NCBI RefSeq assembly: GCF_007993755.1
Contig: NZ_CP042467.1
Location: 4,364,001 to 4,428,000, forward strand
Length of the DNA: 64,000 bases
Direction: 5' to 3'
Source: Microvenator marinus
GTDB taxonomy: Bacteria > Myxococcota_A > Bradymonadia > Bradymonadales > Bradymonadaceae
Shown here: one piece after another, positions 42,223 to 51,814 of the stretch
Layout: every line of letters begins with the position of its first letter
Numbering within the stretch: the stretch's first letter is position 1
Translations under genes and position numbers: made by a program
Notes under the pieces: model-generated
What the model was told of the DNA's origin: nothing
The model's database searches: none
What the model saw: the letters and a program-made list of their open reading frames with translations, nothing else

Positions 42223-44067
42223 TCAGGCAAAGATAACCCGTTCTTGCAAAAATTGCAGGAGCGTCGTGTAGAAATGCTTAATGTTTTCAGGGTGTCTCCA
42301 TCCGTGCCCCTCGTTCTCGTAGACATGATACGTGTGGGGCACGCCTCGTCGGCGAATCGCGGCCACAATACCTTCCGCTTGATCGATAGGGACCACCTTG
42401 TCCTCCTTGCCATGATAGACCGCGAGCGCGTCCTGAATCTTGTCCGCCTTAAAGAGTGGCGAGCGCTCTCGGTAGAGCTTTGAAGCCTCCGGCAATGGCC
42501 CGACCAAGATATCGTTGTAAGCCGCCTCAAATTTATGGGTTCCCATCGCGAGGCTAAAGAGGTTGCCGATCCCGTAGAGGCAAACGCCGGCCTTGAAGAT
42601 TCCGGGGTAGTCCGTCAGGGCCTGAAGGACCGCATAACCTCCGGAACTCCCACCGAGGATGACCAGTTTTTCAGGGTCGGCAAGGCCCGCTAACGCGAGA
42701 TGTTTTGCGCCCTCCACAAGGTCTTTGACGTCCACGATTCCCCACTCTCCGCGGAGCGCATCTTGGTACTCGCGGCCGTAACCTGTGCTCCCCCGGTAGT
42801 TCACGTCGAGCACTGCAAATCCACGCGTGGCGAAGAACTGATTACGGGCGTCAAAAGATGCGGTCCGCTGAGAGGTAGGGCCGCCATGGACCATGATGAT
42901 CGCGGGTGGTAGCTCGCCCGCTAGTTTGGTGGGTGGATAGTAGTTTCCAAAGACGTCCACGCCGTCGACCTTCCACGAGATCGCCTGCATCTCCGAGAGT
43001 GCGTCAGGGGTCAACGACTCAGCCGTAGCGCGCGCGGCCACAACCTCTCGCTCGTCGAGCACCACCACGCGAGTTGAAACCGTGCTCGAAGAGCCGATGA
43101 AGGCCTTGTATCCAAGTTTGGACCACGTTGGTTGGCCCACGGAGGTGTAGCGCTCAGCCAAAGGTTCGGCATGTACCGTGCCGTTCAGGTCTACGCGTTG
43201 AAGCCGAACAACTCCCCGCTCATTGGCGCATACGAGGAGTTCCTTTGAGTCAGGGCTCCAGTCCAAAAAGCGAAGCCCCTGAACCCAGGCTGGCCCACCG
43301 TATTCGAGATCTCCCGAGGTGAGGGCCTTCGACTCGCCCGTCTTAAGATTTCGAACCCAGATATGCGCGAACCCTTCGGGGTCGCTGATGTACGCGAGCC
43401 ACATTCCATCCGGCGAGAATCGTGGGCATTGAGAGCAGAGGTCGTGGCCAGATGCGATAACTTCCACCGATTCGACCTCAACAGATTCGCTGCCAATCTT
43501 GAGTTTGGCGAGGCAAAGCTCGGTTTCGTCCCATGGCATTGCGGGTTGTCGCCATTGTGCCCAGGCGATGCATCGCCCATCTGGACTCCACGTGGGTTGC
43601 ATGTAGAAATCGGCGCGGTCAATCACAAGCTTTTGCGGCCAGTTCTTGCCGTGCATCGGTGCGATAGCAATCGCGTCTTCAACCCCGTCTGAGAACGTGT
43701 AGATGACCCATTTTTGGTCCGGCGAGATCTCGGGCGCTGCGATACCGCCTGGGTGGGCCGGGGTGATAGGGGAGGGGGCTCCTGTATGAAGGCCAACCTT
43801 CCAGAGTCTGGAATCTGCCACAAACACAACCCAATCCTCGCTCACATCGAACTCGCCGCCTCCATAACCCACGGAGCCGCGCACATTGAGGTCGGCTGAG
43901 ACATCGCGCGTGGCGTGTCCCTTGGGGCTCACGACCACCACACCTTGGGGGCCGCGCTGCTCGCACCAGACCAGGGTCTGGCCGTCAGGCGCCCATTTGA
44001 CGTCGCGAAACTTCTTTTCGCCAGAGAGCATTTCGATGGTTACGGGGCTTGAAAACTGGTCTTTCAT
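42223..44067 (-). CDS. S9-family prolyl oligopeptidase / acylaminoacyl-peptidase
   Basis: A 614-residue serine peptidase. The N-terminal ~330 residues are a seven-bladed propeller of the WD40/TolB type (PTWSPDGRCIAWAQW, PRFSPDGMWLAYISD). The C-terminal alpha/beta hydrolase domain has the nucleophile GGSSGGYAV, the acid in HGKEDKVVP and the His in ENEGHGW. There is no signal peptide, so it likely cleaves short peptides in the cytoplasm. It heads a three-gene minus-strand operon (peptidase, lipoprotein, Cys-rich lipoprotein) with a 22-base gap then an overlap. Confidence 0.93.
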   Translation of the reverse strand: MKDQFSSPVTIEMLSGEKKFRDVKWAPDGQTLVWCEQRGPQGVVVVSPKGHATRDVSADLNVRGSVGYGGGEFDVSEDWVVFVADSRLWKVGLHTGAPSPITPAHPGGIAAPEISPDQKWVIYTFSDGVEDAIAIAPMHGKNWPQKLVIDRADFYMQPTWSPDGRCIAWAQWRQPAMPWDETELCLAKLKIGSESVEVESVEVIASGHDLCSQCPRFSPDGMWLAYISDPEGFAHIWVRNLKTGESKALTSGDLEYGGPAWVQGLRFLDWSPDSKELLVCANERGVVRLQRVDLNGTVHAEPLAERYTSVGQPTWSKLGYKAFIGSSSTVSTRVVVLDEREVVAARATAESLTPDALSEMQAISWKVDGVDVFGNYYPPTKLAGELPPAIIMVHGGPTSQRTASFDARNQFFATRGFAVLDVNYRGSTGYGREYQDALRGEWGIVDVKDLVEGAKHLALAGLADPEKLVILGGSSGGYAVLQALTDYPGIFKAGVCLYGIGNLFSLAMGTHKFEAAYNDILVGPLPEASKLYRERSPLFKADKIQDALAVYHGKEDKVVPIDQAEGIVAAIRRRGVPHTYHVYENEGHGWRHPENIKHFYTTLLQFLQERVIFA

Positions 44068-44190
44068 GAGTCGGTCCTCGGTCTTTAATCAGGCTATTTC
44101 TTCCACAGCTTCGCTCAAATGTCACGGTGGGCTTGGCAACGCCTATCCTATTGGGTAGAGCTCGTTTTTTTCTACGAGATGAGGTCCACG

Positions 44191-45306
44191 ATGAAGTGGT
44201 TGTGTCTAATGTTGCTCGTTGGCGTTGGTTGCGGTGCAACCTCTGCTCGCTCGGATAAGAGTCTGACTGAATGCGAAGGGGATGCGTGCAGCCCAGCCAA
44301 AGATGCCTCCAATCCGTGTCTTGATGGAGATTTGAGGGCCTGCAACACCTTGGGTTGGGCATATCAACAAGGAGATGGTGTGGCTCAAAGCGACGAAGAG
44401 GCCGCCCGTTACTACGCACTCTCCTGTCCTTCGCCAGAAAAATATGACGACTACGGGTGTGGGAATCTCGGCTACATGTACGAATCCGGCCGTGGTGTGG
44501 AGCGAGACTACGAGAAGGCGGCTCATTATTATGGCCTGTCTTGTGACCGGAAGATGAAGGCGTCGTGTTTTAGTCTCGGTATCGCCTACGAGCTTGGGCG
44601 AGGTATTGACGCGGATCATAAGAAGGCTCGTGAACTCTACGAGTTTTCGTGCACCGCAGGCTATGGCCCCGCATGTACCAATCTAGGTGTCCTACTAATC
44701 AGAGGGCAAGGTGGGCCATCGGATCCAAAACGGGCTGTGACTTTGCTGCAGAAAGAGTGCGACGAAGACAACAACCCGTGGGCGTGTGGCAGTCTCGGAT
44801 ACGCCTATAATTCGGGACTTGGGGTTCAGATCGATCGATGCCGGGCAAAGGAGTTGAACACCAAATCGTGTGACAACAAGCAGAATCCGGTCGGCTGCGC
44901 GAACCTTGGCGATATGTTGCTTCGTGGGGATTGTGGCGATCCAGACCTCGAACGAGGAAAAGAACTTCTCAGCAAGACATGTGACGAAAACAACCGAGGA
45001 TGTTCGTCTCTTGGTATCTTGTACCGGGACGGAAAGACTGTGGGGCGAGATTTGGCTAGGGCTCAGGAACTCTTTGAAAAGGGGTGCGCAGCGAATGAGG
45101 CAGCTGCCTGCCTAAGGCTCGGCGACTTTCATTACTCGAAAGGAGACAAAGAGGCAGCACTCCACTCGTATCGGCGCGGCTGCGACGCAGGTCGTCCGGC
45201 GGCTTGTCAAAAGCTCGCCGAGAATCTCGGCAAAGGGCATCCCGACTACGAGGCGACTGCTCATAAGGCATGTGGTTTTGGAGCCAAATGGTGTCCCGAA
45301 GATTGA
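44191..45306 (+). CDS. Sel1/Hcp-like cysteine-rich repeat lipoprotein
   Basis: A ~371-residue predicted lipoprotein (lipobox V-G-V-G-C). It contains about eight Sel1-type repeats of ~36 residues, each with the ACxxLGxxYxxGxGV...D...A..xYxxxC pattern (for example GCGNLGYMYESGRGV). The paired Cys in each repeat match the Helicobacter cysteine-rich (Hcp) type, in which each repeat has a disulfide. ATG 44191 is set by GAGG at 44181-44184; ATG 44179 and 44119 are less likely. Such solenoids bind other proteins or peptidoglycan. Confidence 0.82.
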   Translation: MKWLCLMLLVGVGCGATSARSDKSLTECEGDACSPAKDASNPCLDGDLRACNTLGWAYQQGDGVAQSDEEAARYYALSCPSPEKYDDYGCGNLGYMYESGRGVERDYEKAAHYYGLSCDRKMKASCFSLGIAYELGRGIDADHKKARELYEFSCTAGYGPACTNLGVLLIRGQGGPSDPKRAVTLLQKECDEDNNPWACGSLGYAYNSGLGVQIDRCRAKELNTKSCDNKQNPVGCANLGDMLLRGDCGDPDLERGKELLSKTCDENNRGCSSLGILYRDGKTVGRDLARAQELFEKGCAANEAAACLRLGDFHYSKGDKEAALHSYRRGCDAGRPAACQKLAENLGKGHPDYEATAHKACGFGAKWCPED

Positions 45307-45310
45307 GTGT

Positions 45311-45339
45311 TTGACGAGTTGAATCAAAATACAGACAAT
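45311..45339 (+). promoter_or_regulatory. Putative sigma-70 promoter for the DUF4190-like gene
   Basis: TTGACG (45311-45316), a 17-base spacer and GACAAT (45334-45339), about 40 bases before the ATG. Confidence 0.45.
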
Positions 45340-45378
45340 AGGCCTGGATGATGATTCCACCTAATTGAGGGACAGAAC

Positions 45379-45681
45379 ATGAGTCAAAGTGCATCGGGAC
45401 AGGCAATAGCGGCGTTGATAGCCGGAATAACGAGTTGGTTTCTCTTCCCGGTTATCGGCGGGATTGTTGCAGTTATCTTGGGTAAGATGGAGCTGAATGC
45501 GATCGCTAGCGGGAAGAGCTCTCCGGCTGGTCAATCCCTTGCGCAGGTTGGCTTTTGGCTCGGGGCCATCAACCTTGTGTTGACCGTGGTGGGGTGTGTA
45601 GTCAGTGCGCTCATCGCCATTTTTGTGCCTGCAATCTTTACCGCCATAATGGTGGGACTTGGGTTTGCCGCCCAAGTCTAG
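45379..45681 (+). CDS. Small DUF4190-like membrane protein
   Basis: A 100-residue protein with two hydrophobic hairpins: about 9-35 and 52-95, separated by a polar stretch (KMELNAIASGKSSPAGQ). The order of hydrophobic-GK-x-x-L-x-x-I-hydrophobic matches small DUF4190 membrane proteins. GAGGG before the ATG is a good ribosome site. Function unknown. Confidence 0.72.
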   Translation: MSQSASGQAIAALIAGITSWFLFPVIGGIVAVILGKMELNAIASGKSSPAGQSLAQVGFWLGAINLVLTVVGCVVSALIAIFVPAIFTAIMVGLGFAAQV

Positions 45682-45759
45682 TACCAGTCGCAATCACTGT
45701 GGAAGGGTACTAGAGCCTAACTTACTGAACTAATTTGCGGGAACTAAGGAAACAAATCC

Positions 45760-47442
45760 ATGACCGGATTAAACCCGAATAAGTACTATCTCTATGACGA
45801 ATTGACGGCTTACCTGAAACGTGTGGCCGATGAGTTTCCTGATAGGGCGCGGCTCTTCTCGATCGGCGAAAGCCCCGAAGGGCGCCAGATTTGGGTGGTC
45901 GCACTGACCGATCACACGACAGGTGCCCATCAAAACAGGCCCGCGTATTGGATCGATGGTAACACGCACGCGAGCGAGGTCATGGGCAGCGCCGCGTGCC
46001 TTGTAACCATCGACCACGTGCTGACGAATTGGGAAACGTCCCAGATTGCAGAGTTGATGCAGGACCGAACCATCTACGTGGCGCCTCGAATCAATCCTGA
46101 TGGCTCTGAGTACGTCCTGGAGAAAAACCACTACGTGCGCTCGGTGCGCCGAAAGTGGCCTGAGCCTGAACCTGTGCTCGGCCTTGAGCCTCAAGATATC
46201 AACGGCGACAACGAAGTCCTGCAGATGCGCATCAAGGCTCCGGATGGAGCCTGGAAGACGAGCTCCAAAGACCCACGCGTGATGCTTCCACGCATGCCTT
46301 GGGACACCGACGGCCCGTTCTATCATATCTACGCTGAGGGCCTCTTTGACGAAGATGCCTTGCGCGACCCACGCCGCCCGATGATGGCGGGTGATTCGCA
46401 TGCCTTAGACTTTAATCGCAACTTCCCGTCCAGATGGGAGCCCGAAGGTACCCAGTACGGCGCGGGTCCGTACCCGTTGAGTGAGCCCGAGACAAAGGCG
46501 GTGGTGGACTTCCTGCTCTCGCACAAAAATGTGGGCGCGATGATGACCTATCACACTTATAGCGGTGTGTTATTGCGGCCCTTTGGCGACAAGCCAGACA
46601 CCAAGATGCCAAACTACGATTTGGCGGCCTACAAACTCTTTGGAAAGCGATGTGAGGAACTCACGGGCTTTGCATGTGTGAGCACGTTTCACGACTTCCT
46701 TTACGACCCCAACAAACCGGTGGTGGGTGTCTTTGAGGAGTGGGCCTATGAGAATTATGGGGCGTTTGCGTACACGATGGAGCTCTGGTGCCCGTGGGAT
46801 AAGGCTGGCCTTGATTTCAAGGGGAACTGGCTAGGGTTCTGGCGTGATAGAACCGAGGAAGACGAACTCGCCTTGATCCAGTGGAGCGACAAAGAGCTTG
46901 GCGGTGATGGCTTTGCAGATTGGGTCGAGTTTGAGCACCCGCAGCTTGGGAAGATCGAGCTTGGTGGGTGGCGATGGCTCTACTCGTTTCGAAATTGCCC
47001 AGCGCGCATGTTGAAAGATGAGACGTTGCCGTCGGTTCTCTTTACGCTGGACCACGCGAGTGCCTTGCCCCGTCCGCGCCTTGACGTGCGGGTTGAGGAG
47101 GCAGGTGATGAAACCCGCGTGGTGGCTACACTTCAAAACCTTGGGTACTTCCCCACGAACATCACGGACTTGGCGGTGAAGAATAGCCTCGTGGGCTCAC
47201 CGTTGCTCGAGGTGGAGCTCGGCGACGGCGTGGAGCTGAAAGAAGGTAAGTTGCGCCAGAAAGCTCAGCACCTGAGCGGCTATTCTCAAATGACTTCCGC
47301 CACGCTTTCTTCCCAACATTTCTCGGGGCGAACGCGTAACGACATCGCCGAGTATGTATGGCGGGTAAAAGGCAAAGGGGCCTTAGTAGTGCGGTGGAAG
47401 GGTGACCGAATCGGCGTCCTCGAAAAACTAGTTGAAATCTAG
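45760..47442 (+). CDS. M14-family zinc carboxypeptidase
   Basis: A 560-residue metallocarboxypeptidase. The zinc ligands His and Glu are in NTHASEVMG, the third ligand His in MMTYHTYSG, and the catalytic Glu in AYTMELW. DFNRNFPSRW supplies the substrate-binding Asn-Arg pair. About 110 residues at the C-terminus form an extra beta domain (VVATLQNLGYFPTNI). No signal peptide is present, so it is probably cytoplasmic or exported by another route. AAGGAAA lies before the ATG. The stop overlaps the MFS gene stop on the other strand (CTAG). Confidence 0.9.
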   Translation: MTGLNPNKYYLYDELTAYLKRVADEFPDRARLFSIGESPEGRQIWVVALTDHTTGAHQNRPAYWIDGNTHASEVMGSAACLVTIDHVLTNWETSQIAELMQDRTIYVAPRINPDGSEYVLEKNHYVRSVRRKWPEPEPVLGLEPQDINGDNEVLQMRIKAPDGAWKTSSKDPRVMLPRMPWDTDGPFYHIYAEGLFDEDALRDPRRPMMAGDSHALDFNRNFPSRWEPEGTQYGAGPYPLSEPETKAVVDFLLSHKNVGAMMTYHTYSGVLLRPFGDKPDTKMPNYDLAAYKLFGKRCEELTGFACVSTFHDFLYDPNKPVVGVFEEWAYENYGAFAYTMELWCPWDKAGLDFKGNWLGFWRDRTEEDELALIQWSDKELGGDGFADWVEFEHPQLGKIELGGWRWLYSFRNCPARMLKDETLPSVLFTLDHASALPRPRLDVRVEEAGDETRVVATLQNLGYFPTNITDLAVKNSLVGSPLLEVELGDGVELKEGKLRQKAQHLSGYSQMTSATLSSQHFSGRTRNDIAEYVWRVKGKGALVVRWKGDRIGVLEKLVEI

Positions 47443-48854
47443 TTCTGGACTTCGTTCATGGAGTCGCGCGAAGGCAATGCGGGTATGAGCGCAAAAGCCG
47501 TCAGGGCTAGTAGAGACAATGCCAGCATAGCGTTGGAATAACGCGCCCCAAGACCCGCACTCAAGCCAATCCAGCTCAGTGCGTCTGGTGCCTGCATCTC
47601 CACGAGCGCCACAGAAATCGCCACTCCCATGCCTCCGCCGACGAAGAAAATCAGCATGAACATCCCTGTGCTCACACCCACCTGATTCTTCGGCACAATC
47701 TGGGATACCGCGCTCACACAAGGCGTCTGAATCATCGCGAATCCCATGCCGTAGAGGCCCATGCCGATGGCAATGCCGGTCACGCTGGAGCCCGCGGAGA
47801 GTGCGGTCACGGCGTTTCCGATGAAGATGAAGATTGTGCCCGTGAGCACAGGCATACGCGGGCCAAACTTATCAGCGAGCGACCCCGAGTAGCGCGAGAG
47901 AATCGCTATCGCGATGGCGCCCGGGAGGAGCACGAGACCAACTTTGACGGGTTCTAGATGGTCTACCTCGGTCAGTAGAATCGGAACCAAGACGATGGTG
48001 CCAAAACGCGTGGCGTTGCTTAGAAACGCCACGAACGACACGGCGAGGTAGCGCAGGTTGCTCATGACCTCGGGGGAGACGAAGGGCTCTTCTTTGGTTC
48101 GGATCCACGCGAAAAATGCCACGTGGAAAGCGATGGTGAGCGCCACGTCGAGCCCAAGCTGCCAGCCAAGGCCGAACTGCTCGAGGACCGTAAAGCCCAC
48201 CATCAGGCAGGTTACCGCGAGCAAAAGCAAGACTGCACCCACGAGGTCGAACCTCGATGGCTCCGTATCGTTCAGAGATTCGGGAAGCATCTTGAGGCCA
48301 AACGGAATCGCGCATACTACGGCCCCCGTGAGCACAAACATACTTCGCCACCCGAACCACTGAACCAGCATTCCTCCGATAAACGGACCGATGCTCGCGG
48401 CGAGTCCCACGGCCATGAGGATTACGCCCATGGCTGCGCCTCGGCGGTTGGCCGGGTAGAGCGTGGCGATGATGGTGGAGCCGAGCACGGGCATGGCTGA
48501 GGCTCCTGCGCCTTGAAGAACGCGCACGAGAATCGCGAGTTCGATCGTCGGGGCGATTGCCACGACGAGCGAGGTGATTCCGAAGATCGCGATCCCCGCG
48601 AGGTAGAGCCTCTTGATGCCGAAGATATCTGCGAGCCGGCCGTTGATTGCGCTGAAAACCCCGAAGGTCAGCGTGAATCCGGTCACAATCCAACCGTACA
48701 CCCCTTCAGAGACGCCGAAGTCGCGACCGATGTAGGGCAGGCCCACATTGATCATGGTGCCGTTGACCACGGCTATGAAGACGACCGTGGAAAGCAGGAT
48801 GAGTACCCATGGTGATGGGGCCTCTTGGTCTAAGTTTTGGATGCTTGTTGCCAT
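47439..48854 (-). CDS. MFS transporter, DHA2-like drug:H+ antiporter type
   Basis: A 471-residue membrane protein with 14 predicted helices, the number of the DHA2 group. It has the loop 2-3 motif GRLADIFGIKRLYL and the antiporter motif C-like segment GVILMAVGLAASIGPFIGG. Likely exports drugs or toxic metabolites by proton antiport; the substrate is unknown. No ribosome site is evident before the ATG. A pair of AGTACT palindromes sits at 48866-48881 in the 42-base gap upstream, suggesting repressor control. Confidence 0.9.
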   Translation of the reverse strand: MATSIQNLDQEAPSPWVLILLSTVVFIAVVNGTMINVGLPYIGRDFGVSEGVYGWIVTGFTLTFGVFSAINGRLADIFGIKRLYLAGIAIFGITSLVVAIAPTIELAILVRVLQGAGASAMPVLGSTIIATLYPANRRGAAMGVILMAVGLAASIGPFIGGMLVQWFGWRSMFVLTGAVVCAIPFGLKMLPESLNDTEPSRFDLVGAVLLLLAVTCLMVGFTVLEQFGLGWQLGLDVALTIAFHVAFFAWIRTKEEPFVSPEVMSNLRYLAVSFVAFLSNATRFGTIVLVPILLTEVDHLEPVKVGLVLLPGAIAIAILSRYSGSLADKFGPRMPVLTGTIFIFIGNAVTALSAGSSVTGIAIGMGLYGMGFAMIQTPCVSAVSQIVPKNQVGVSTGMFMLIFFVGGGMGVAISVALVEMQAPDALSWIGLSAGLGARYSNAMLALSLLALTAFALIPALPSRDSMNEVQN

Positions 48855-48862
48855 GGAAATGA

Positions 48863-48884
48863 CTCAGTACTGACGAGTACTAGG
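48863..48884. promoter_or_regulatory. Operator-like palindrome before the MFS gene
   Basis: Two AGTACT copies (48866-48871 and 48876-48881) one helical turn apart inside an imperfect inverted repeat CTCAGTACTG...GAGTACTAGG. It lies 9 bases before the MFS start, where a repressor would block transcription or translation. Confidence 0.45.
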
Positions 48885-48896
48885 ATGCCAGAGTTT

Positions 48897-49883
48897 CTAC
48901 CCGAGATTCTTATCTTTGTACTTAAGGAAAACTCGGCGTGCGTCCTCGAGTTGGGCCGGCGCCCGCTTGACGAAGTGTGGATGGTCGTGCCTGCCGAGTA
49001 CCCAGAGGGTGATGGTCATCATCCGAACCACTCCGAAGTGGTCGATCATCGCCTCAATCTCCGGTATCAACTCCCTCTCAGACCGATACCCCTCAAGTAC
49101 TAACTCGCGAGAATTCACATCAGGGTAGAAGCGCTCTAGAGGGCCCAAGGTGACGGCCAAATCGTAGGCGAGGTAGCCGAAGGCGGCATCGTCGAAGTCG
49201 ATTGGGAGGGCTTTGACTTCGGTCCCACTGCCTTGAAACACTACATTTCGATAGTGAAGGTCAGCATGAATCAGCGAAAACGTAGACGGGGTTTTGCCGT
49301 GCAAAGCGATGCGGCTGCGCAACGCCTCCTGGGTATCCTCAAACAGGTTGCGCAATTCTGCAGGCACCAACTCAAGGCTTCCGCCCATTACCGGCTCGTC
49401 TCCGAAGAGACCGTCCATGTCCAAGACTTTGCGCTCAAACCCCTCAGGCGGCTCAAAGCCAGCTGCTTGCTCATGAAGCGTCGCAAGTGTCCTCCCGGTG
49501 GCTCTAAACATGTCGTCGGTGACTCGCCGCCCCATCATTCGGCCTTTGACCCACTGAGTGCACGTTATGATCCGTTCTTCTTGAGCAGGGCCGCTGGATT
49601 TGGCTATCCAGTCTCCGTCTACACTCATCTGCGGCACGGGTGCACCGATACCCGATGCGTTGAGCGCCAAGAGCCAGAGGAGTTCTGAGCGAATGGTGGA
49701 CTCGGTTTGGTAGCCGGGGCGATGGATCCGAATCAAGAATTCGCCGTCGTTCCCCTTGAGGCGCCACGTGGTGTTTTCGCCGTGATGGATGAAAGAGAGC
49801 TTGCCGCTCAGTCCAAACGCACCAACCCCCGCTTGTGCCGTGCGCCTCAGCGCCCGGACTTGCCCTAGGTATGAACCACTCAT
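48897..49883 (-). CDS. APH-like phosphotransferase (SrkA/aminoglycoside kinase family)
   Basis: A ~328-residue kinase of the choline/aminoglycoside phosphotransferase fold. The N-lobe has a Gly-containing loop, NTTWRLKG, with the invariant Lys region EFLIRIHRP. The catalytic loop is HADLHYRNVVF and the metal site LPIDFDDAAFG. This layout fits the stress-response kinase A/HipA-unrelated APH group, which phosphorylates proteins or small molecules. ATG 49883 starts six bases after the stop of the acyl-CoA dehydrogenase gene; an ATG/GTG further up would overlap that gene by 66 bases. Substrate unknown. Confidence 0.83.
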   Translation of the reverse strand: MSGSYLGQVRALRRTAQAGVGAFGLSGKLSFIHHGENTTWRLKGNDGEFLIRIHRPGYQTESTIRSELLWLLALNASGIGAPVPQMSVDGDWIAKSSGPAQEERIITCTQWVKGRMMGRRVTDDMFRATGRTLATLHEQAAGFEPPEGFERKVLDMDGLFGDEPVMGGSLELVPAELRNLFEDTQEALRSRIALHGKTPSTFSLIHADLHYRNVVFQGSGTEVKALPIDFDDAAFGYLAYDLAVTLGPLERFYPDVNSRELVLEGYRSERELIPEIEAMIDHFGVVRMMTITLWVLGRHDHPHFVKRAPAQLEDARRVFLKYKDKNLG

Positions 49884-49888
49884 GGCCG

Positions 49889-51736
49889 CTAAAGTTCCCG
49901 CGTTGAGATGAGATCGAGCATGTAGCGGCAACGGGGCTCCGCGTGATTGAGCCACGCGTCCAACAAGGGCGCGCGCTCGGGAAACTCCTGAGCTTCCTCC
50001 AATAGAATCTGGGCAATCGCTTCATCGCAAAGAATCCGGGTAAGCCGCTCGGCATGAAGCATGGCGAAGCCAAAGTCACGCTTCGGGTCCCATTCGGTCT
50101 TGAAAGGTTCAAGCCACTGGCTCAGCGGTTTATCCTTGATGGTCTTGAACTTGTCGGCGGCTGTTTTTTGCACAATTTGTTGTTGCGCCATGAGACTAAA
50201 GACCTCAATTTTTGCCACGCGTTTGACCATCGGGTCTTTGGCGGAGACCGAGCGCCAGCGCGCCTGCGCGAGCTTTCGGACGAACTCCTGCGGCGCCTTG
50301 ATGATGGCGCCGATTGTGTCCTTCATGGCCATGAGGGACTGAATCTGGCTCGTGCCCTCGTAAATAGGCATCACCATCGCGTCTCGCAAAAGCTTCTCGG
50401 CCCCGTACTCCCGTGTATAGCCCGCGCCTCCGTGGATCTGAACGCAGCGCTGAGCAAACGCTACGGCACACTCGGCTGAAAGGTACTTGAAGAGTGGCGT
50501 AATCTTGCGCGCGCTGGCCTTATGAAACTTCATGCGGCGCTCGTTTTTCTTGCGCTCCTCAGCTGGCATCTGCGGGTTTTTCATGGCCTGGATTTTCAAC
50601 CTGAAGCTCATCTCCTCGTGGAAAGATGCCTCGTACCCAAGCGAGCGCAAAGCGCGCGTGGTGGTCTCCATCTCTTCGAGGTAGTCGGCGATCATCTCGT
50701 GTTTATCGATGGTCTTTCCAAACGCACGGCGCTCGGCCGCGTACTCCTTGGCGAGCCGAGTTGCGGCCTCGCAGATGGCCACGCCTTCGAATCCAACGCC
50801 AATACGTGCGTTATTCATGAGCAAAAGCATTTGCAAAAAGCCTTCGCCGCGTTTGCCGATCAGCTCGGCCGGGGCCCGCTCAAAGCTAATCGAACAGGTG
50901 GGAGAGGCGTGATGCCCGAGCTTCTCTTCCAGACGGTCGATCACCGCATAACGTGTGCGGGTGCCGTCTTCGTGGTCGTCATAGGCTTTGACCATGAAGG
51001 TTGAAAGGCCTTCGAGACCAGAGTCTACGCCTTCCGATTTTGCGATGACGATATGGTACTTGGCGTGTCCCGAGGTGATGAAAATTTTCTGGCCGGTGAT
51101 CCACCATTTGCCGTCTTCGTCTACCTCGGCGAGGCACCTGAGCGCGGCCATATCGCTGCCTGCGTCGGGTTCTGTGATGTCCATCGCTCCCCAAGCATTG
51201 CCGCTCAGAATTTCGCGAATTTCCTTCTCAAAGCGTGTGGACTTGATGGCGCTATTCTCAAAGACGGTACTTCCTTCGCTCATCGAATAGACAAGCATCG
51301 CCATCGCGATCCCGTAGTGAAAGCTGTGGTGGGTCATCATCGAGACATCGGCTCGCGCGAAGATCTCGGCAATCGCCATCGTAAGCACGTGTGGCGCGTT
51401 CATTCCGCCTAGCTCTCGTGGCACGCCGAGGCCGTGGATCTCTAACCCTTTGATAGCCTCGAAAATCTCCAAAAACTCCGGTGGATGAACGACTTCACCG
51501 TTTTCCAGATACGGGTCTTGGGCGTCAATCTTAGCCGCCTTGGGCGCGATTTCTTCGGCGATGAACTCACCTACCAAGTTCAGAACATCGTCAAAGAAAG
51601 CCTTGGCTTCTTCAAGGTTTTGGTGCCCATCAGGCTGTGTAAAACCATCTTCGGCGAGCTCGACCAGAGTCTTCCAGTCGATTCGCTTTTTGATATGGAA
51701 TTGGAGGTCTTGGTTGTCGGTGTAGAAATTGGCCAT
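49889..51736 (-). CDS. Acyl-CoA dehydrogenase, long form
   Basis: A ~615-residue flavoenzyme of beta-oxidation that desaturates acyl-CoA at C2-C3. The FAD/substrate motifs AMDITEPDAGSDMAAL and WWITGQKIFITSG, and the C-terminal FAD motif QIHGGAGYTREYGAEKL, are clear. It is longer than the usual ~380 residues by an N-terminal extension and a C-terminal helical part, as in the FadE5-like/long group. ATG 51736 (MANFYTDN) is chosen because members of this group start that way; TTG 51790 is the alternative. Neither has a good ribosome site. It probably passes electrons to ETF. Confidence 0.92.
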   Translation of the reverse strand: MANFYTDNQDLQFHIKKRIDWKTLVELAEDGFTQPDGHQNLEEAKAFFDDVLNLVGEFIAEEIAPKAAKIDAQDPYLENGEVVHPPEFLEIFEAIKGLEIHGLGVPRELGGMNAPHVLTMAIAEIFARADVSMMTHHSFHYGIAMAMLVYSMSEGSTVFENSAIKSTRFEKEIREILSGNAWGAMDITEPDAGSDMAALRCLAEVDEDGKWWITGQKIFITSGHAKYHIVIAKSEGVDSGLEGLSTFMVKAYDDHEDGTRTRYAVIDRLEEKLGHHASPTCSISFERAPAELIGKRGEGFLQMLLLMNNARIGVGFEGVAICEAATRLAKEYAAERRAFGKTIDKHEMIADYLEEMETTTRALRSLGYEASFHEEMSFRLKIQAMKNPQMPAEERKKNERRMKFHKASARKITPLFKYLSAECAVAFAQRCVQIHGGAGYTREYGAEKLLRDAMVMPIYEGTSQIQSLMAMKDTIGAIIKAPQEFVRKLAQARWRSVSAKDPMVKRVAKIEVFSLMAQQQIVQKTAADKFKTIKDKPLSQWLEPFKTEWDPKRDFGFAMLHAERLTRILCDEAIAQILLEEAQEFPERAPLLDAWLNHAEPRCRYMLDLISTREL

Positions 51737-51814
51737 GGTGCCGCTGGGGTCGAAAGTTCGGACCTCGTTTTGACCCTCCGTGTGGGCCAAGTCAACCCAG
51801 AGTTGCCAGAGAGT

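Noticed and set aside
42201-42530. N-terminal extension of the GQNNPV lipoprotein frame
   Set aside because: It overlaps the C-terminal catalytic part of the S9 peptidase; the lipoprotein signal at 42200 with its own ribosome site is the true start.
47872-48693. 273-residue minus-strand frame within the MFS gene
   Set aside because: Different frame of the same strand as the transporter; Arg-rich with no hydrophobic segments or domain.
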